Positions 35,609-45,464 of a DNA stretch of 64,000 nt are shown here, in pieces (position 1 is the stretch's first letter; every line of letters begins with the position of its first letter). The notes under the pieces are model-generated. The model saw only the letters and a program-made list of their open reading frames with translations, was not told the origin of the DNA and ran no database searches. Made by a program: the position numbers and the translations under genes. The DNA is from Cudoniella acicularis (Eukaryota; Ascomycota; Leotiomycetes; Helotiales; Helotiaceae): assembly GCA_013054445.1 (NCBI GenBank), contig JAAMPI010000033.1, forward strand, positions 1 to 64,000. Reading direction: 5' to 3'.

Positions 35609-36234
35609 CTACGACGCTTCGTTCATCTCCAAGTCTTCCAGAGGTATTGCCTCCTGGACCTTGTTCCTGGCTTCCTTCGCATTGTCGGTCATGGCTTGTC
35701 TCTCGGCCTCCTGATTCGGTCGTCCCAACACTTCCGCAATGACATGCAACAGCCGGACTTGGTCCTCCTCGGGAAAGCGATCATCCATCTGCTCAATGAT
35801 GACGTTCAGATTCTCAAGCTTCGTCGGCCGCAGATTCACGATCATGATGACCTCTCCTTTGGTCAGATCCCATGGTCGCAAGGCTTCTAGGAGATTTCGA
35901 ATTGTTTGTTCGCCATATGGAAAGGGTTTAGATCCTAGAGGAGAGGGAGCCTCACACAGATATTCGAGGAGCTTGAGGTAGAGTCAGCGGGAGGCGAGCA
36001 CGGCCAGCATGGCCAAAATCAAAGATGAAGACTCCGTACCTCCTTGCGCAAAGTATTGAGGTTGCCTGGTCTTCTGCCCTCCTCGTTTTGTCTTCGGTGT
36101 TTCCATTCCTTCTTCGCGGATCTTTGGCTCCTTTCGTCGTCGTCCAGTTTCTCGTGGCGGACCCTCTGGTCGACCAGATGGGTATATACTTCGTAGTTGG
36201 TCAGGGTCGCGGCCTGCGCCTCTAGTATCTTCAT
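35609..36234 (-). CDS. RPC17: RNA polymerase III subunit RPC9 (Rpc17)
   Basis: Model: complement(join(35609..35971,36040..36234)), 185 aa; intron 35972-36039 (GTACGG..TCAAG), phase 0. Seen: MKILEAQAATLTNYEVYTHL, then a charged stretch, NLNTLRKE joined to LLEYLCEAPSP, and the hallmark core IRNLLEALRPWDLTKGEVIM, IVNLRPTKLENLNVIIEQMD, then RFPEEDQ and LHVIAEVLGRPN. Family knowledge: Rpc17 (CRCP in animals) pairs with Rpc25 in the stalk of RNA polymerase III and contacts TFIIIB (Brf1), so it is essential for tRNA and 5S transcription. The HRDC-like domain covers the C-terminal two thirds. An upstream in-frame extension exists, but MKILEAQ is the family start. It shares a roughly 530-bp divergent promoter with the PRPP synthetase gene. 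Confidence 0.92.
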
Positions 36235-36764
36235 GGTGGAATTATGCACGACACGACACGTTGCGGTCGAAGAAGTGCAGATGCAGATGCGGACGCTGGG
36301 GTTGTTCAGTCGATGGAGCTGGCTGAATGGCTGCGCTGCCAATTGTTTTTTCTTTCCTTTTCCCGACTGTCTTCGCCTTGGTGGCCTTGCTGCAAGCTGG
36401 CAACCCCACTACAAGCTACCCCCATTTGGGTTTAGCCTATGTTCGTCTTTTTGATCACCGAGCGCCGATTTTCTTCTCAAGCTCGCACGACACTGACTCT
36501 TTACTCTTGCATGATTTTTATTTCCAATCTTCAAATGGACAACACATCTTACAAACATCCCCTCATCCTCCCCCCCTCATCATAACATCCTTCTTTGCTT
36601 CTTTTGCGGCCAACAGAGCTTGCACTAGCGACGCTATCCCATCTCACCTTTCGCAAGAACCGCGGCTCTCCCACCCACTTCTTTTGAAATCCCGCAATCC
36701 ACCGTCTGACTGACCTCACCAACCTCTTCAATCGCAGACAAACCCCCATTACTACAAACTCACC
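36235..36764. promoter_or_regulatory. Divergent promoter between RPC17 and PRPP synthetase
   Basis: 530 bp between two ATG codons pointing outward. It contains long C/T-rich tracts on the plus strand (about 36560-36720), the usual look of fungal housekeeping promoters near the transcription start. No specific factor site is claimed. Confidence 0.6.
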
Positions 36765-38146
36765 ATGGTTCGTAATATAGTCGTCCTTGGGGGCAATTCC
36801 CACCCTCAAATTGTCGAAACCATCTGCAACTTCCTTGGGGTCCCCCCCTGCAATCGCATTTTGAAGAAATTTTCGGTCGGGGAAAGCCGTTGTGAGATTC
36901 AAGACTCTGTTCGCGGTAAAGATGTCTACATTATACAATCAGGAAGCGGAAAGGTCAATGACAACTTCATTGATCTTTGTATCATGATATCGGCATGCAA
37001 AACTGGATCTGCGAAGCGCGTCACCGCTGTCCTGCCTCTCTTCCCCTACTCTCGCCAACCCGATGTCCCCTACAACAAAGCCGGTGCTCCTCTTTCGAAG
37101 GCTCCCACCGATGTCAACAGGAACGATTTCACCTTCGAGAGTCGACCTGCGACCCCAAGCCCGACACAACCGCAGAGTCAAGGGCTCACTAACGGGATGG
37201 AGGGGTTGCAGAAGAAGCTTGGCAAAGCCTCCCTAGACCAGCAGAACGGATTTTCTTACGCAAATGGAATCACGCCGCGACGTTCGGACACGATGGATTC
37301 GTCCCAATCACTGACAAATGGTCACAATCATCGAGATCGCGGTAGCTCTTCAGCCTCGCAGACAGCTCCATCATTTACAACTCACGACTATGAAAATCCA
37401 AGCATCCTAAAAACTAGCGTCTTCCAGCCCAAACCGGGATACAAACAATGGGTAGCACAGGCTGGAACGCTTGTTGCAGACCTATTGACTTGTGCTGGAG
37501 CAGATCATATAATTACAATGGACTTGCATGACCCTCAATACCAAGGCTTCTTCGATATCCCAGTGGACAACTTATACGGGAAGGGCAAATTGAAGAAGTA
37601 TATTCAGACCAGCATCCCGGATTATAGAAACGCCGTAATTGTCAGCCCAGATGCAGGCGGTGCTAAGAGGGCCACTGCAATTGCTGATGACCTGAACATG
37701 GACTTCGCTTTGATCCACAAGGTAATACTTCCCATAACTCTAAACTTGCGCACACTCATATCCCCTAGGAACGTCGTCCGACCCGCATTACAGATCGACA
37801 GAATGCCACTATGATGCTTGTTGGAGATGTTGCGAATAAAGTTACTATACTTGTTGATGATTTGGCCGACACCTCGAATACCATAACCAGGGCTGCGAAA
37901 TTGTTGAAGAAAGAAGGCGCTACTCATGTCTATGCTTTGCTCACACACGGTATCTTCAGCGGAGACGCCATCGCTCGTATCAATGCTTCTGCTCTGGATA
38001 AGGTTGTAGTGACGAACAGTGTCCCTCAAGATGAGCACCGCAGATTGTGTCCCAAGCTGGAAGTTTTGGATGTTGGTCACACTTTCGCGGAGGCAATTCG
38101 TCGTGTTCATCATGGAGAATCCATCAGTACCCTTTTCTGGGACTAG
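36765..38146 (+). CDS. Ribose-phosphate pyrophosphokinase (Prs1-like, with long insert)
   Basis: Model: join(36765..37721,37769..38146), 444 aa; intron 37722-37768 (GTAATA..CTAG), phase 0. Makes PRPP from ribose-5-phosphate and ATP for purine, pyrimidine, His and Trp synthesis. Seen: ATG after CTCACC; N-terminal [73 protein letters not shown] (about 253-272, flexible loop and divalent-metal region); [13 protein letters not shown]; and the PRPP-binding loop [15 protein letters not shown]. Odd: between residues about 100 and 220 a Ser/Pro/Asn-rich insert of some 100 residues is present; yeast Prs1 and Prs5 carry comparable non-homologous regions linked to cell-integrity signalling. The insert includes SP and TP sites (RPATPSPTQ). 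Intact gene. Confidence 0.93.
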
Positions 38147-39804
38147 GCTGTAGGCGTTTCTGCGGTGTTTCCTTTGTTTTGTGGTGGCCTGCATTCATTC
38201 TCGGCGTTCACTGGAAGCAATGGGCGTTGGTCATCTCTGGTGGTCAGCTTGCGCCTTGCCTTACCTACCATGTGCCAGATACAATTGCTATACCCATCAA
38301 CCGCTCCGCGGATCACACTGACTTCCTCTGATCTCGGAAGACATACCTAGACAGTCAAATTTTGGCTCCTCTGAACGCTTTCCCAAGTGCTGGATTATAA
38401 GCGCGTTGCATTTCTGTCAATAAGAGAATATAGATATTGGAGCCAGTCTTGAAGGGAATTGAACATTTTCAATACCATTTTGAGTGACTACGAGTGATCA
38501 TGTTAAAATTTTGTGGCGACGAGCTTGAGTCATGGAACACAGCGGCCGATGTACTTTCTGTGAAGGAGAAGCGAAACTCGGTATCCAGCGGTGAGGCGAG
38601 AGCAAACTTTTTTTTTTGCTACAATTTTTGGACAACTACTACGTTACACATGGCTCTTCTTTTCCGTTCTATGCCATTATATGTCATCCCGTCATTCACC
38701 GGAGTCGTTGACGATCAGTGCCAAGAATTCATGACGTCCAATCTCGTATTGTGTCGCGTCCCCTCAACACACCAATAACCTCGGGGAAGCAACAAAGCAT
38801 CCTGGCCCTGAAAGTATGCCCTTGGCTTCGGCTCCGGGCCGAGGAGTAAGTCTCAATTTACATAACAAAAAAGTCGATCTTTGAGTGCCGGTAAAGCCAC
38901 AAAAAGAAGAAAGAGTCGGGGACATCCCCCCGAGTTTGCGAGTGAGGGAAGGATAAGTTGTTATACATTTATGCATGATTTATGCATATCATAAACTCAT
39001 ATAGGAGAAATGGTCTTTTGATAAAAGCGAGTCAGTTAAGCGAGCGAGGAGCTAATTTTAAAGTTGACGTCGTTCCACTTCAGCTCCACAACATCGACCC
39101 CGGAGGTGAAAGAAAATGTGGACACGAGCGATCTGCCGAACACCGTATCAAAGGCCTGCTTGTGGTATCAAGGGGGATACTGAGTGCAAAACATAAATTA
39201 CCTGACCACGGGTACCCCGGACGGCGTATGATCTCAAGTGTTAGACGCTTTTGTGGTGGAGCTTTCAACGGTTTCAACGATTTTATCTTGCTTTTTGTCA
39301 TGTCAAATTCAGAAAAGAAGCAGAAGTTTCTTTCCGGCGCCATTTTGACCCGAATTTTTGGGTTTGAATGGCTTGGTTTCGTTATTTTTGGAATGTCTTT
39401 GCGAGAAAATGGCAGAGGCGTACGCCGCATACCTCGGAATACTCTGTGGGGCTAGGAGTCTTGTGAGGCTGAGAATACAGGAGTTTTTCAGACGTCGTCC
39501 AAGGCTCTTGTGCTCTGGTTTTGAAGGGAGATCCAGTGTTTGCCAATCCATGGGACCGTTGGCTGCGTACAAGGGTCGACACGAGATATGGACGATCTCT
39601 TCATCGACCATTACTCTATAACGTTACTTCACTGGCAAGTATCAGTTTCTCTTCTACGATTCTTGAAGTATATAGGTCTCGTCAAGAACTCCATCTGCTC
39701 ATCATCACAACAGCTTCTTCACAGTTTCCAACATCAACAAACCATCCTACTCAGAACCATCCAGACACTTTAAACCTTCAATCAACTTTCAATCAACCTT
39801 TAAG
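38147..39804. other. Spacer, no supported gene
   Basis: Includes the 3' region of the PRPP synthetase gene. The plus and minus frames at about 38980-39620 overlap each other and have no domain, so I regard them as chance. The last 200 bases (CT-rich, CATCA-rich leader) precede the secreted-protein gene. Confidence 0.45.
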
Positions 39805-40442
39805 ATGTACACCAAGACTCTCATCGCCTCTATCCTCGCCAGCCTCGCTGCCGCTGCTCCAGCACCAGTTGCTCGAGACAACTCCGTCTTCGCCATGATC
39901 GTCATCCACAGCGGCTCTCCAATCCAAGGAGCCGCCATCTCAGAAAATGGCCTCAAATTCTGGATCAGCAAGCCAACTGAAACATACTGCCCAGAAAGCG
40001 TCGGTGAAAACTGCCCTACTAAGATTGCCGCCTCCCCACCTTTTCAAAGTTCCATCTCTAACACCACATAATAGAGGGCAAAGAAACCGCTTTGAGCGTC
40101 AACAACGACTCCGGCCTCGCAGGCATGCACACTACCGTCCCCGGCGGCCAACTCGCCTACGTAACCGAAGACGGCCAATTCTCTGTCACTCAAGCACACT
40201 CGGCCGCTATTCCTGCCGGCGCCTCACAAACAGGCTTCAAGTACAATCCTCAACCAGAAGCCGGCATGGTTGGCGAATTGCTCTTTAATGGGCAAGGATT
40301 ATCGGCTTGTCCTACTGGAGAGCCGACTGACAATAGCATTGCTATTTACCAGATTTATGCCAATGGTGCTAGTGGCTTTACCCAGACTAATTGCACGGGT
40401 ATTACGATTGGCACGGCGGAGGTTGATGCTCCTCCTGTTTAG
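39805..40442 (+). CDS. phiA / IgE-binding-like secreted protein
   Basis: Exon 1 starts at 39805 with signal peptide MYTKTLIASILASLAAAAPA, then NSVFAMIVIHSGSPIQGAAI, FWISKPTETYCPESVGENCP. Exon 2 (from about 40075) reads EGKETALSVNNDSGLAGMHT, VPGGQLAYVTEDGQFSVTQA and continues to TAG at 40440-40442. Family knowledge: phiA-type cell-wall proteins and the related Aspergillus IgE-binding antigens share this layout (signal, A.HSGSPI, FWI, YCP, VPGGQ.AYV..DG). Odd: a branch point CTAAC (40057-40061) and acceptor ATAG (40074) are clear, but the expected donor after NCP(T)K reads AAGATTGCC, without GT. The only GT that keeps frame (40004) would remove GENCPTK, including one Cys. Either the donor is mutated, the intron is non-canonical, or the protein is shorter. 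About 190 aa. Confidence 0.75.
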
Positions 40443-41435
40443 CAGTAGATCTAAGCTTTCGATTTGATGGCATTCGAGGGAAATCAATATAATGAGCATG
40501 ATATGCTTGGGGAATTTTTTGCATAGCATGGCATAGCATTGCGTAGTTGAATTATCAAAAAACTTCCCTAAAGGGATAGCGGTTAGAAACTGGTCGGTTT
40601 AGAGTTAGACTTGACGTAGCATTGCGGTGATAAGTATTTTACGAAATTTTCCTTTAAGCATAGCATAGCGCGGTTAAGTGGCTCATAAAACTTTCTTTCA
40701 GGCATAGCGGTAGAAAGCCGGTCATCTTCGAATTGCCATTTGTATATACGCAATTTCCTTGGAAATTTTATGAAAAGTCGACTTTTAAAAGAAAATTACC
40801 CTTTACCTCTGAAACATTTAACATTGTGAATACTTCCTAAATTAAGTCCTAATATGCAACTGGTGATATAGAGGAAAGAAAAAGAGGGGTGTAAAAGCCA
40901 ATAAAATTCGAAACCAAAGCTTTTAGGGGAAACATGAAAACTGAAATTTGTTTTTGAATAAACCTAATAAGTTCAATTTTAGCTCTACACTATCAATACG
41001 GCGTAAAGGCGATCTATATCCTCCAATCCACACGTCGTAAATTTCTGTTGGCCGAAGCTCAGCCTTGCCAGCCTCGCCTCGTTTTCGCGAAATTTCAACG
41101 ACCCCTCTTCCACCTTCCTCTTCTCAACTCACACGCAACTTGCGCTGCACGATTGATCTCGATTGATCCCCCTTTGCAGAAGCATCCGTGATTGTGATCA
41201 CGATCACTAGCTCGATACGGCCTATACGTATGCCATACAACAATTGGAGGACTTCTTTCAGGAGCTCAACTCTACAATCTCTACTTAATCCCATACAATC
41301 CCCCAACCACCGCGCAACCCCCTCGACATTTAATCCGAATCCATCCGCTTGCGCAGAGCACTTTTACACACACTTTCCCAATCACAACAACCCACATCTC
41401 CAACCTTTCCACAGCCAGCCCCCAACGTTCCAAAA
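40443..41435. other. Spacer with weak direct repeats
   Basis: Between 40500 and 40730 a degenerate direct repeat is visible: CTAAAGGGATAGCGGTTAGA (about 40566-40585) and a similar GGCATAGCGGTAGAAAGCCG (about 40700-40720), with CATAGC repeats between. From about 41090 the sequence becomes CT/AC-rich, as in a promoter and leader of the gene at 41436. Confidence 0.4.
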
Positions 41436-41774
41436 ATGTCAGAACATTCAGAAGACGAAGACTCCGTAGCAATGGCAGCAATGCTAGGCTTCTCCTCCTT
41501 CGGCGGAAGCAGCAGCAAGAAAAAGCGCAAGTTTAACGCGACGACAGATGCGTTTGTGGGGGGGCAAGAACTAGAGGGTTTGGATAGGGGTGGGAAGAGA
41601 GGGAAAGGGAGTGGTGGGAATCAGGTTCCGCTTGGGGAGAGGAGGAGGGTTGGTTCTGGTGGAAGAGGAGGCGCGAGGGGTGTTGGAGGGGGACGGAATG
41701 GCGGTGGGAAGAGAGTGGCGGTTGTGATGGGTTGTAGAGGGGTGAAAAGATTGATAGAGGAGAGAGGTATTTGA
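41436..41774 (+). CDS. Small conserved-looking nuclear-type protein, unknown function
   Basis: 112 aa, single exon, ATG in the context CCAAAAATGTC. Seen: an acidic start MSEHSEDEDSVAMAAMLGFS, then SFGGSSSKKKRKFNATTDAF with a monopartite nuclear-signal-like KKKRK, then a Gly/Arg-rich tail (GSGGRGGARGVGGGRNGGGK) of RGG type. The N-terminal pattern (acidic, M.MGFSSFG, KKRKFN, a spaced VPLG) is one I associate with short uncharacterised ascomycete proteins, probably RNA-related, but I cannot name the family. The frame ends in TGA shortly after a non-repetitive VAVVMGCRGVKRLIEERGI. Confidence 0.6.
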   Translation: MSEHSEDEDSVAMAAMLGFSSFGGSSSKKKRKFNATTDAFVGGQELEGLDRGGKRGKGSGGNQVPLGERRRVGSGGRGGARGVGGGRNGGGKRVAVVMGCRGVKRLIEERGI

Positions 41775-42388
41775 AAATTGAATGAGATTTGAATGGGAAA
41801 TGATGACGGAAATTGGGTTTTGGAATTCCTGGATCCTTGGGATTACCTAGGTGTTAAGATGGCGTTTGAAGAGTTTATACACTAGACGGATAGATACTTA
41901 AAACTCTGGATCTAGCGGGCTTTTTTAAAATGGAATTATTCGAAACTACTATCGTGTGTAGCTGATAAGCAAACATATCTTTTCTTCCCGTTGGACAAGA
42001 AAAAGAGTTATTTAGAGCTTTTCTAGGTATCAGGGATGATTAAAATCCAGAATAGTTCATAAATAATTGATAGGGTATGCTTTACTAGGTATAGCAAAAA
42101 CTTGACCACTAGACAGAGAAAGTAAAACCGCAAATACCAAAATGAAAGAGCGTTTTCATACTTGCCGCTCAAGGAAAGTGATTATTTTTGTGAAATATCG
42201 TGAAGGTTTGAGGTTTCAAATCCGACCAAGGCCTCAGGATTGTTCCCGAATTAAGAGACTGTAAAGGTCGACGCCTTTTCTCAGAAATCGCGACATTGGC
42301 TGACATTAATGCCCACATCGAGGCCGTGGAAGTACTCAACATGTATGTCTCACAGAATAACCCTGCTCCTAAGAAACGTAAGCATCAC
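41775..42388. other. Spacer
   Basis: Low-information AT-rich sequence between the 3' ends of two convergent genes; nothing recognised. Confidence 0.45.
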
Positions 42389-45055
42389 TTACTGTTGCAC
42401 AACAAATGTGTCTTTGGTCCAGCCAAACCATCTCTCCATACGCTTGCCCATAATCCTCAAACTGATCGAATCGATCTTGGCAACGGGATGAGGTTTGTGA
42501 AAGACAATTTTGCCAACCCATCCACGCTCCCAATCGTCATGTTCAGGCTCGAAGATCACAGCAGAACCACTGCTGTGGCGGGCAGTGAAGCCGGTGTCTG
42601 CCATGGCTGTTACGAATGCATCCCAGTCCACAGTCTTGGTAGTTGCCTCCGGGTTGGTTGTGAACATGCCGTTGAGAATCGTGTAGGTTTGTTGTTTGAC
42701 GGGTAGTGGGGGAATATCTGGATGTTCTGGTTCTTGCGGCGTTTCTGTGTTGGACGTTTCCACGCTTTGCTGTTCCCGACGGCGTTTGATTTTGCTGCTT
42801 GTTGGCTCAGCTGCTTTGGTAGCTGCTTCTTGAGAAGACCCCCATTCTGTCTGTAATTGGCCACTGCTAATACTTTTAGGCTTCGAGACCCTTTCGATTT
42901 CGTCTATCAACTTCTGACGCTCTTGCTGCAATGATTGGGTGAACTGTGGGGTCGAACGTGCAGACAACAACTGCATGGCATTTTGTATCTCCTCCTCCGG
43001 TACTTTGCTACCCTTCAAAAGTTCTCTTTCTAGGTTGCTCTTTTTCTTCCAGAAAGTAGAGAGAGACTCTTGAACATTGTCAAAATACCGTAAACGTGTT
43101 TGGTCTGGTCGTTTACCAACATGTGCTTGACTATCATAAGCCTCGAGGAAGTCTGTGAAAGGTTGCATGAGACCTAGGCTTTTACCGTGTTTGGTTTGAA
43201 TGGTCTGGGTGACTTTATCATCCCGACTCGCTTTGTATGCCCTCGACTTGCTGACCTTTTTCAGCTCACTCACACTTAGTTTTCGGCCAGTTCCAGGTCT
43301 ATGGAGACGAAGGGAGAAGGAAATTTCGTTGAAAGCAGCGTACTCGGAAAGCTGGCTATACAATCGTTCATCCATCCTAGCTCGCTCATCTTTCGAGCAG
43401 TTGGCAAGATGTTCGTCCAGGAACGCAAGCACGGTACTTGGCTCAAATTTGAGCCTGTCTTTGGGATGTGAGAAGATATTGCTCACGCACCAATACAACG
43501 GTTGTGTCGTGAAAAATATGCCGTCCCACAACGAATCATACCTACTCCCGTGCTTCAGTCTCCATTGAATCTCGCCCCCACTGTGCCTAAATTCGAACAG
43601 ATCTCGAAACCCCGATCTTTGAGGAAAACTGTCTTCCAGTGCCAATTCTCTAGCCTTGAGCTGTTGGGACAAGTACATATCGAGCGATTGAATGGCAATG
43701 CTGTATTCCTCAGGCAGAGGGTTTCCAGGTTGAATACCATCGCCGTATTTTGCTTTCAAGCCCTTAATAGTTTCGAGGTCTTCCAGAATGATTTTCCATA
43801 CATGATAGCTGCCGTTGTCCATGTTTATTTCTTGAATCGCTTGAAGATACGAAGCTTGATCTTTACCTAGAGAATTGGTCTCGAGCGGTGCCGCAGCAGT
43901 GAGCATGCGAACGGTACGACGCATATAAGCTGGGTCGGTCTGCAGGAGCCATATATGATCTCCATACTCATTGACCATGGCTCGAGTCAAGGATGTAAAA
44001 TATTCGATATCAAAAACAGGAGGCTCTGCAAACGGTTGGTTGATATACTTTGACCACATTTCAATACGGCCGGATTGTTTGAATTCGACTTTGGGGATGT
44101 GCAGTGGAAGGTCGGCACCGGAAGGGTCAGCTTGTTGTGGTTGGGTCTCCTCCAGACCTTCAGTAAGTTGATCAACCATTCGACAAAGGAATCTCAAAAG
44201 TGTATCCTGGGCTTCGAGGATCAGTCGTCCCCGTGGAAATCCTATTGTATCCAAACGATGTGCGGCACTTTCCTCCCAAGGAACTAGTTCTCCATATTTT
44301 GAGCCATACATTACCATAGACAGGGGCGAATAGTTGATCTCGAGGAAGCCCTGATTATAACCGAACAGGAGATTATCGTTATCGTATGGGGCCCATTCTT
44401 CAGGAGAGAACCGAGTGCGGTTATTGAGAAGACCTAACAACTGTGCTGGGTCGGACTTCAAAGAGTCCACGTTGAGCCAGCTGAGCAGGAATGTATTACG
44501 GCTATCCCGTGCCTTTTGCCACTCGAATGACCTATTATTGCTCATGTATTTTAGCAAGGCCCATTGTTCATGCTCAAGACCAGGGTCAGCTGCGAGGATA
44601 ATTGTTGCTCTTTTGTCCCGACTCTTCTTCTTCCATCGACTCGATATGATTTTGCCACGCACAGCACATTTGGATCGCAGATGCGCGAGAGAATCGTCGA
44701 TACTAGCCTTATGGCTCGCGGCAATTCCCCTCGCTTCGTTGTCGTCGATTTCCTTGCTGTAGGAGAACTGCAAGCTGGATTGAAGGGATGGAAGTCGATA
44801 TTGTTGACTGCAAATGTATGTACATTCGCATGGAGAAGGATAGATCTTTCTTGGCGGAGGCTTCGGAAGGGTCGGGTCAAATATGGCTGCGAGCTCCTCT
44901 TCGGTGTGATTCGACATTTCTCTATTCAATTCTTCCAAAGCTCGATACTGTGCGAGTTCTCGTTTTCTAAAAATGGTAATTAGATATTGTTTAAGAATTT
45001 AAGGAGCACCGACTTACATCCTAGTAACTCCCGCAGACTCGCCATGGGGAGCCAT
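42389..45055 (-). CDS. Ipa-family fungal protein with HicA-like C-terminal domain
   Basis: Model: complement(join(42389..44966,45018..45055)), 871 aa; intron 44967-45017 (GTAAGT..TTAG). The first exon codes only for MAPHGESAGVTR. Seen: a charged helical N-terminus (LAQYRALEELNREMSNHTEE); a long body with no catalytic motif I know (DPGLEHEQWALLKYMSNNRS, FGYNQGFLEINYSPLSMVMY, WDGIFFTTQPLYWCVSNIFS); a coiled, Gln/Glu-rich stretch at about 650-740; and a C-terminal module VDWDAFVTAMADTGF..SGSAVIFEP..GKIVFHKPHP..RMERWFGW. Family knowledge: fungal databases call such proteins 'Ipa'. The end module has the dsRBD-like fold pattern of HicA mRNA interferases, including the F-H-x-P-H-P motif that carries the HicA histidine. 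Whether it cleaves RNA is unknown (inference). No lesion. Confidence 0.85.
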
Positions 45056-45190
45056 TTTGAAGGGTTGTCTGTTCTATTGTTGTGACGGTGTGAAGTGTGG
45101 AAAAAGGAAAGGCGATTGAAGTTGTCCAGTTCTCCACCAAATTATTTGCCGGAGCTCGCTAAAATTCGCTGGAGGGGCAGAGGTTACATA

Positions 45191-45464
45191 ACGAGCCTGG
45201 TCAGATAAGTCTGGGTATTCAGGGCATTTCACTAGTGAAACTAAATCGAAAAATTGTAAACTTTTAAAATTTAGTGAATAGAAAGTATNATTACCCTTTA
45301 TAACTCAAGATTACTAGATTTCATATTATAATTATTCCTGGTTATTTTATAACTTTCAGGTGATCACGATAACTTTGATTTTCGGAAGCCTGAAGGNGGG
45401 GTCGCGAAGCCTGAAAATCGCTTAAATATGCCCNGAAAACCCAGACTTATCTGATTAGGCTTGT
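45191..45464. mobile_element. MITE copy 2 (274 bp)
   Basis: Starts ACGAGCCTGGTCAGATAAGT, ends with its reverse complement in the form ATCTGATTAGGCTTGT. Interior is AT-rich and non-coding; Ns occur at 45289, 45397 and 45434. It lies about 136 bp upstream of the Ipa start codon, hence inside that gene's promoter. Confidence 0.78.

Noticed and set aside
38982..39621. Two opposing frames of 100-157 codons
   Set aside because: They overlap on opposite strands, have no domain and no consistent start.
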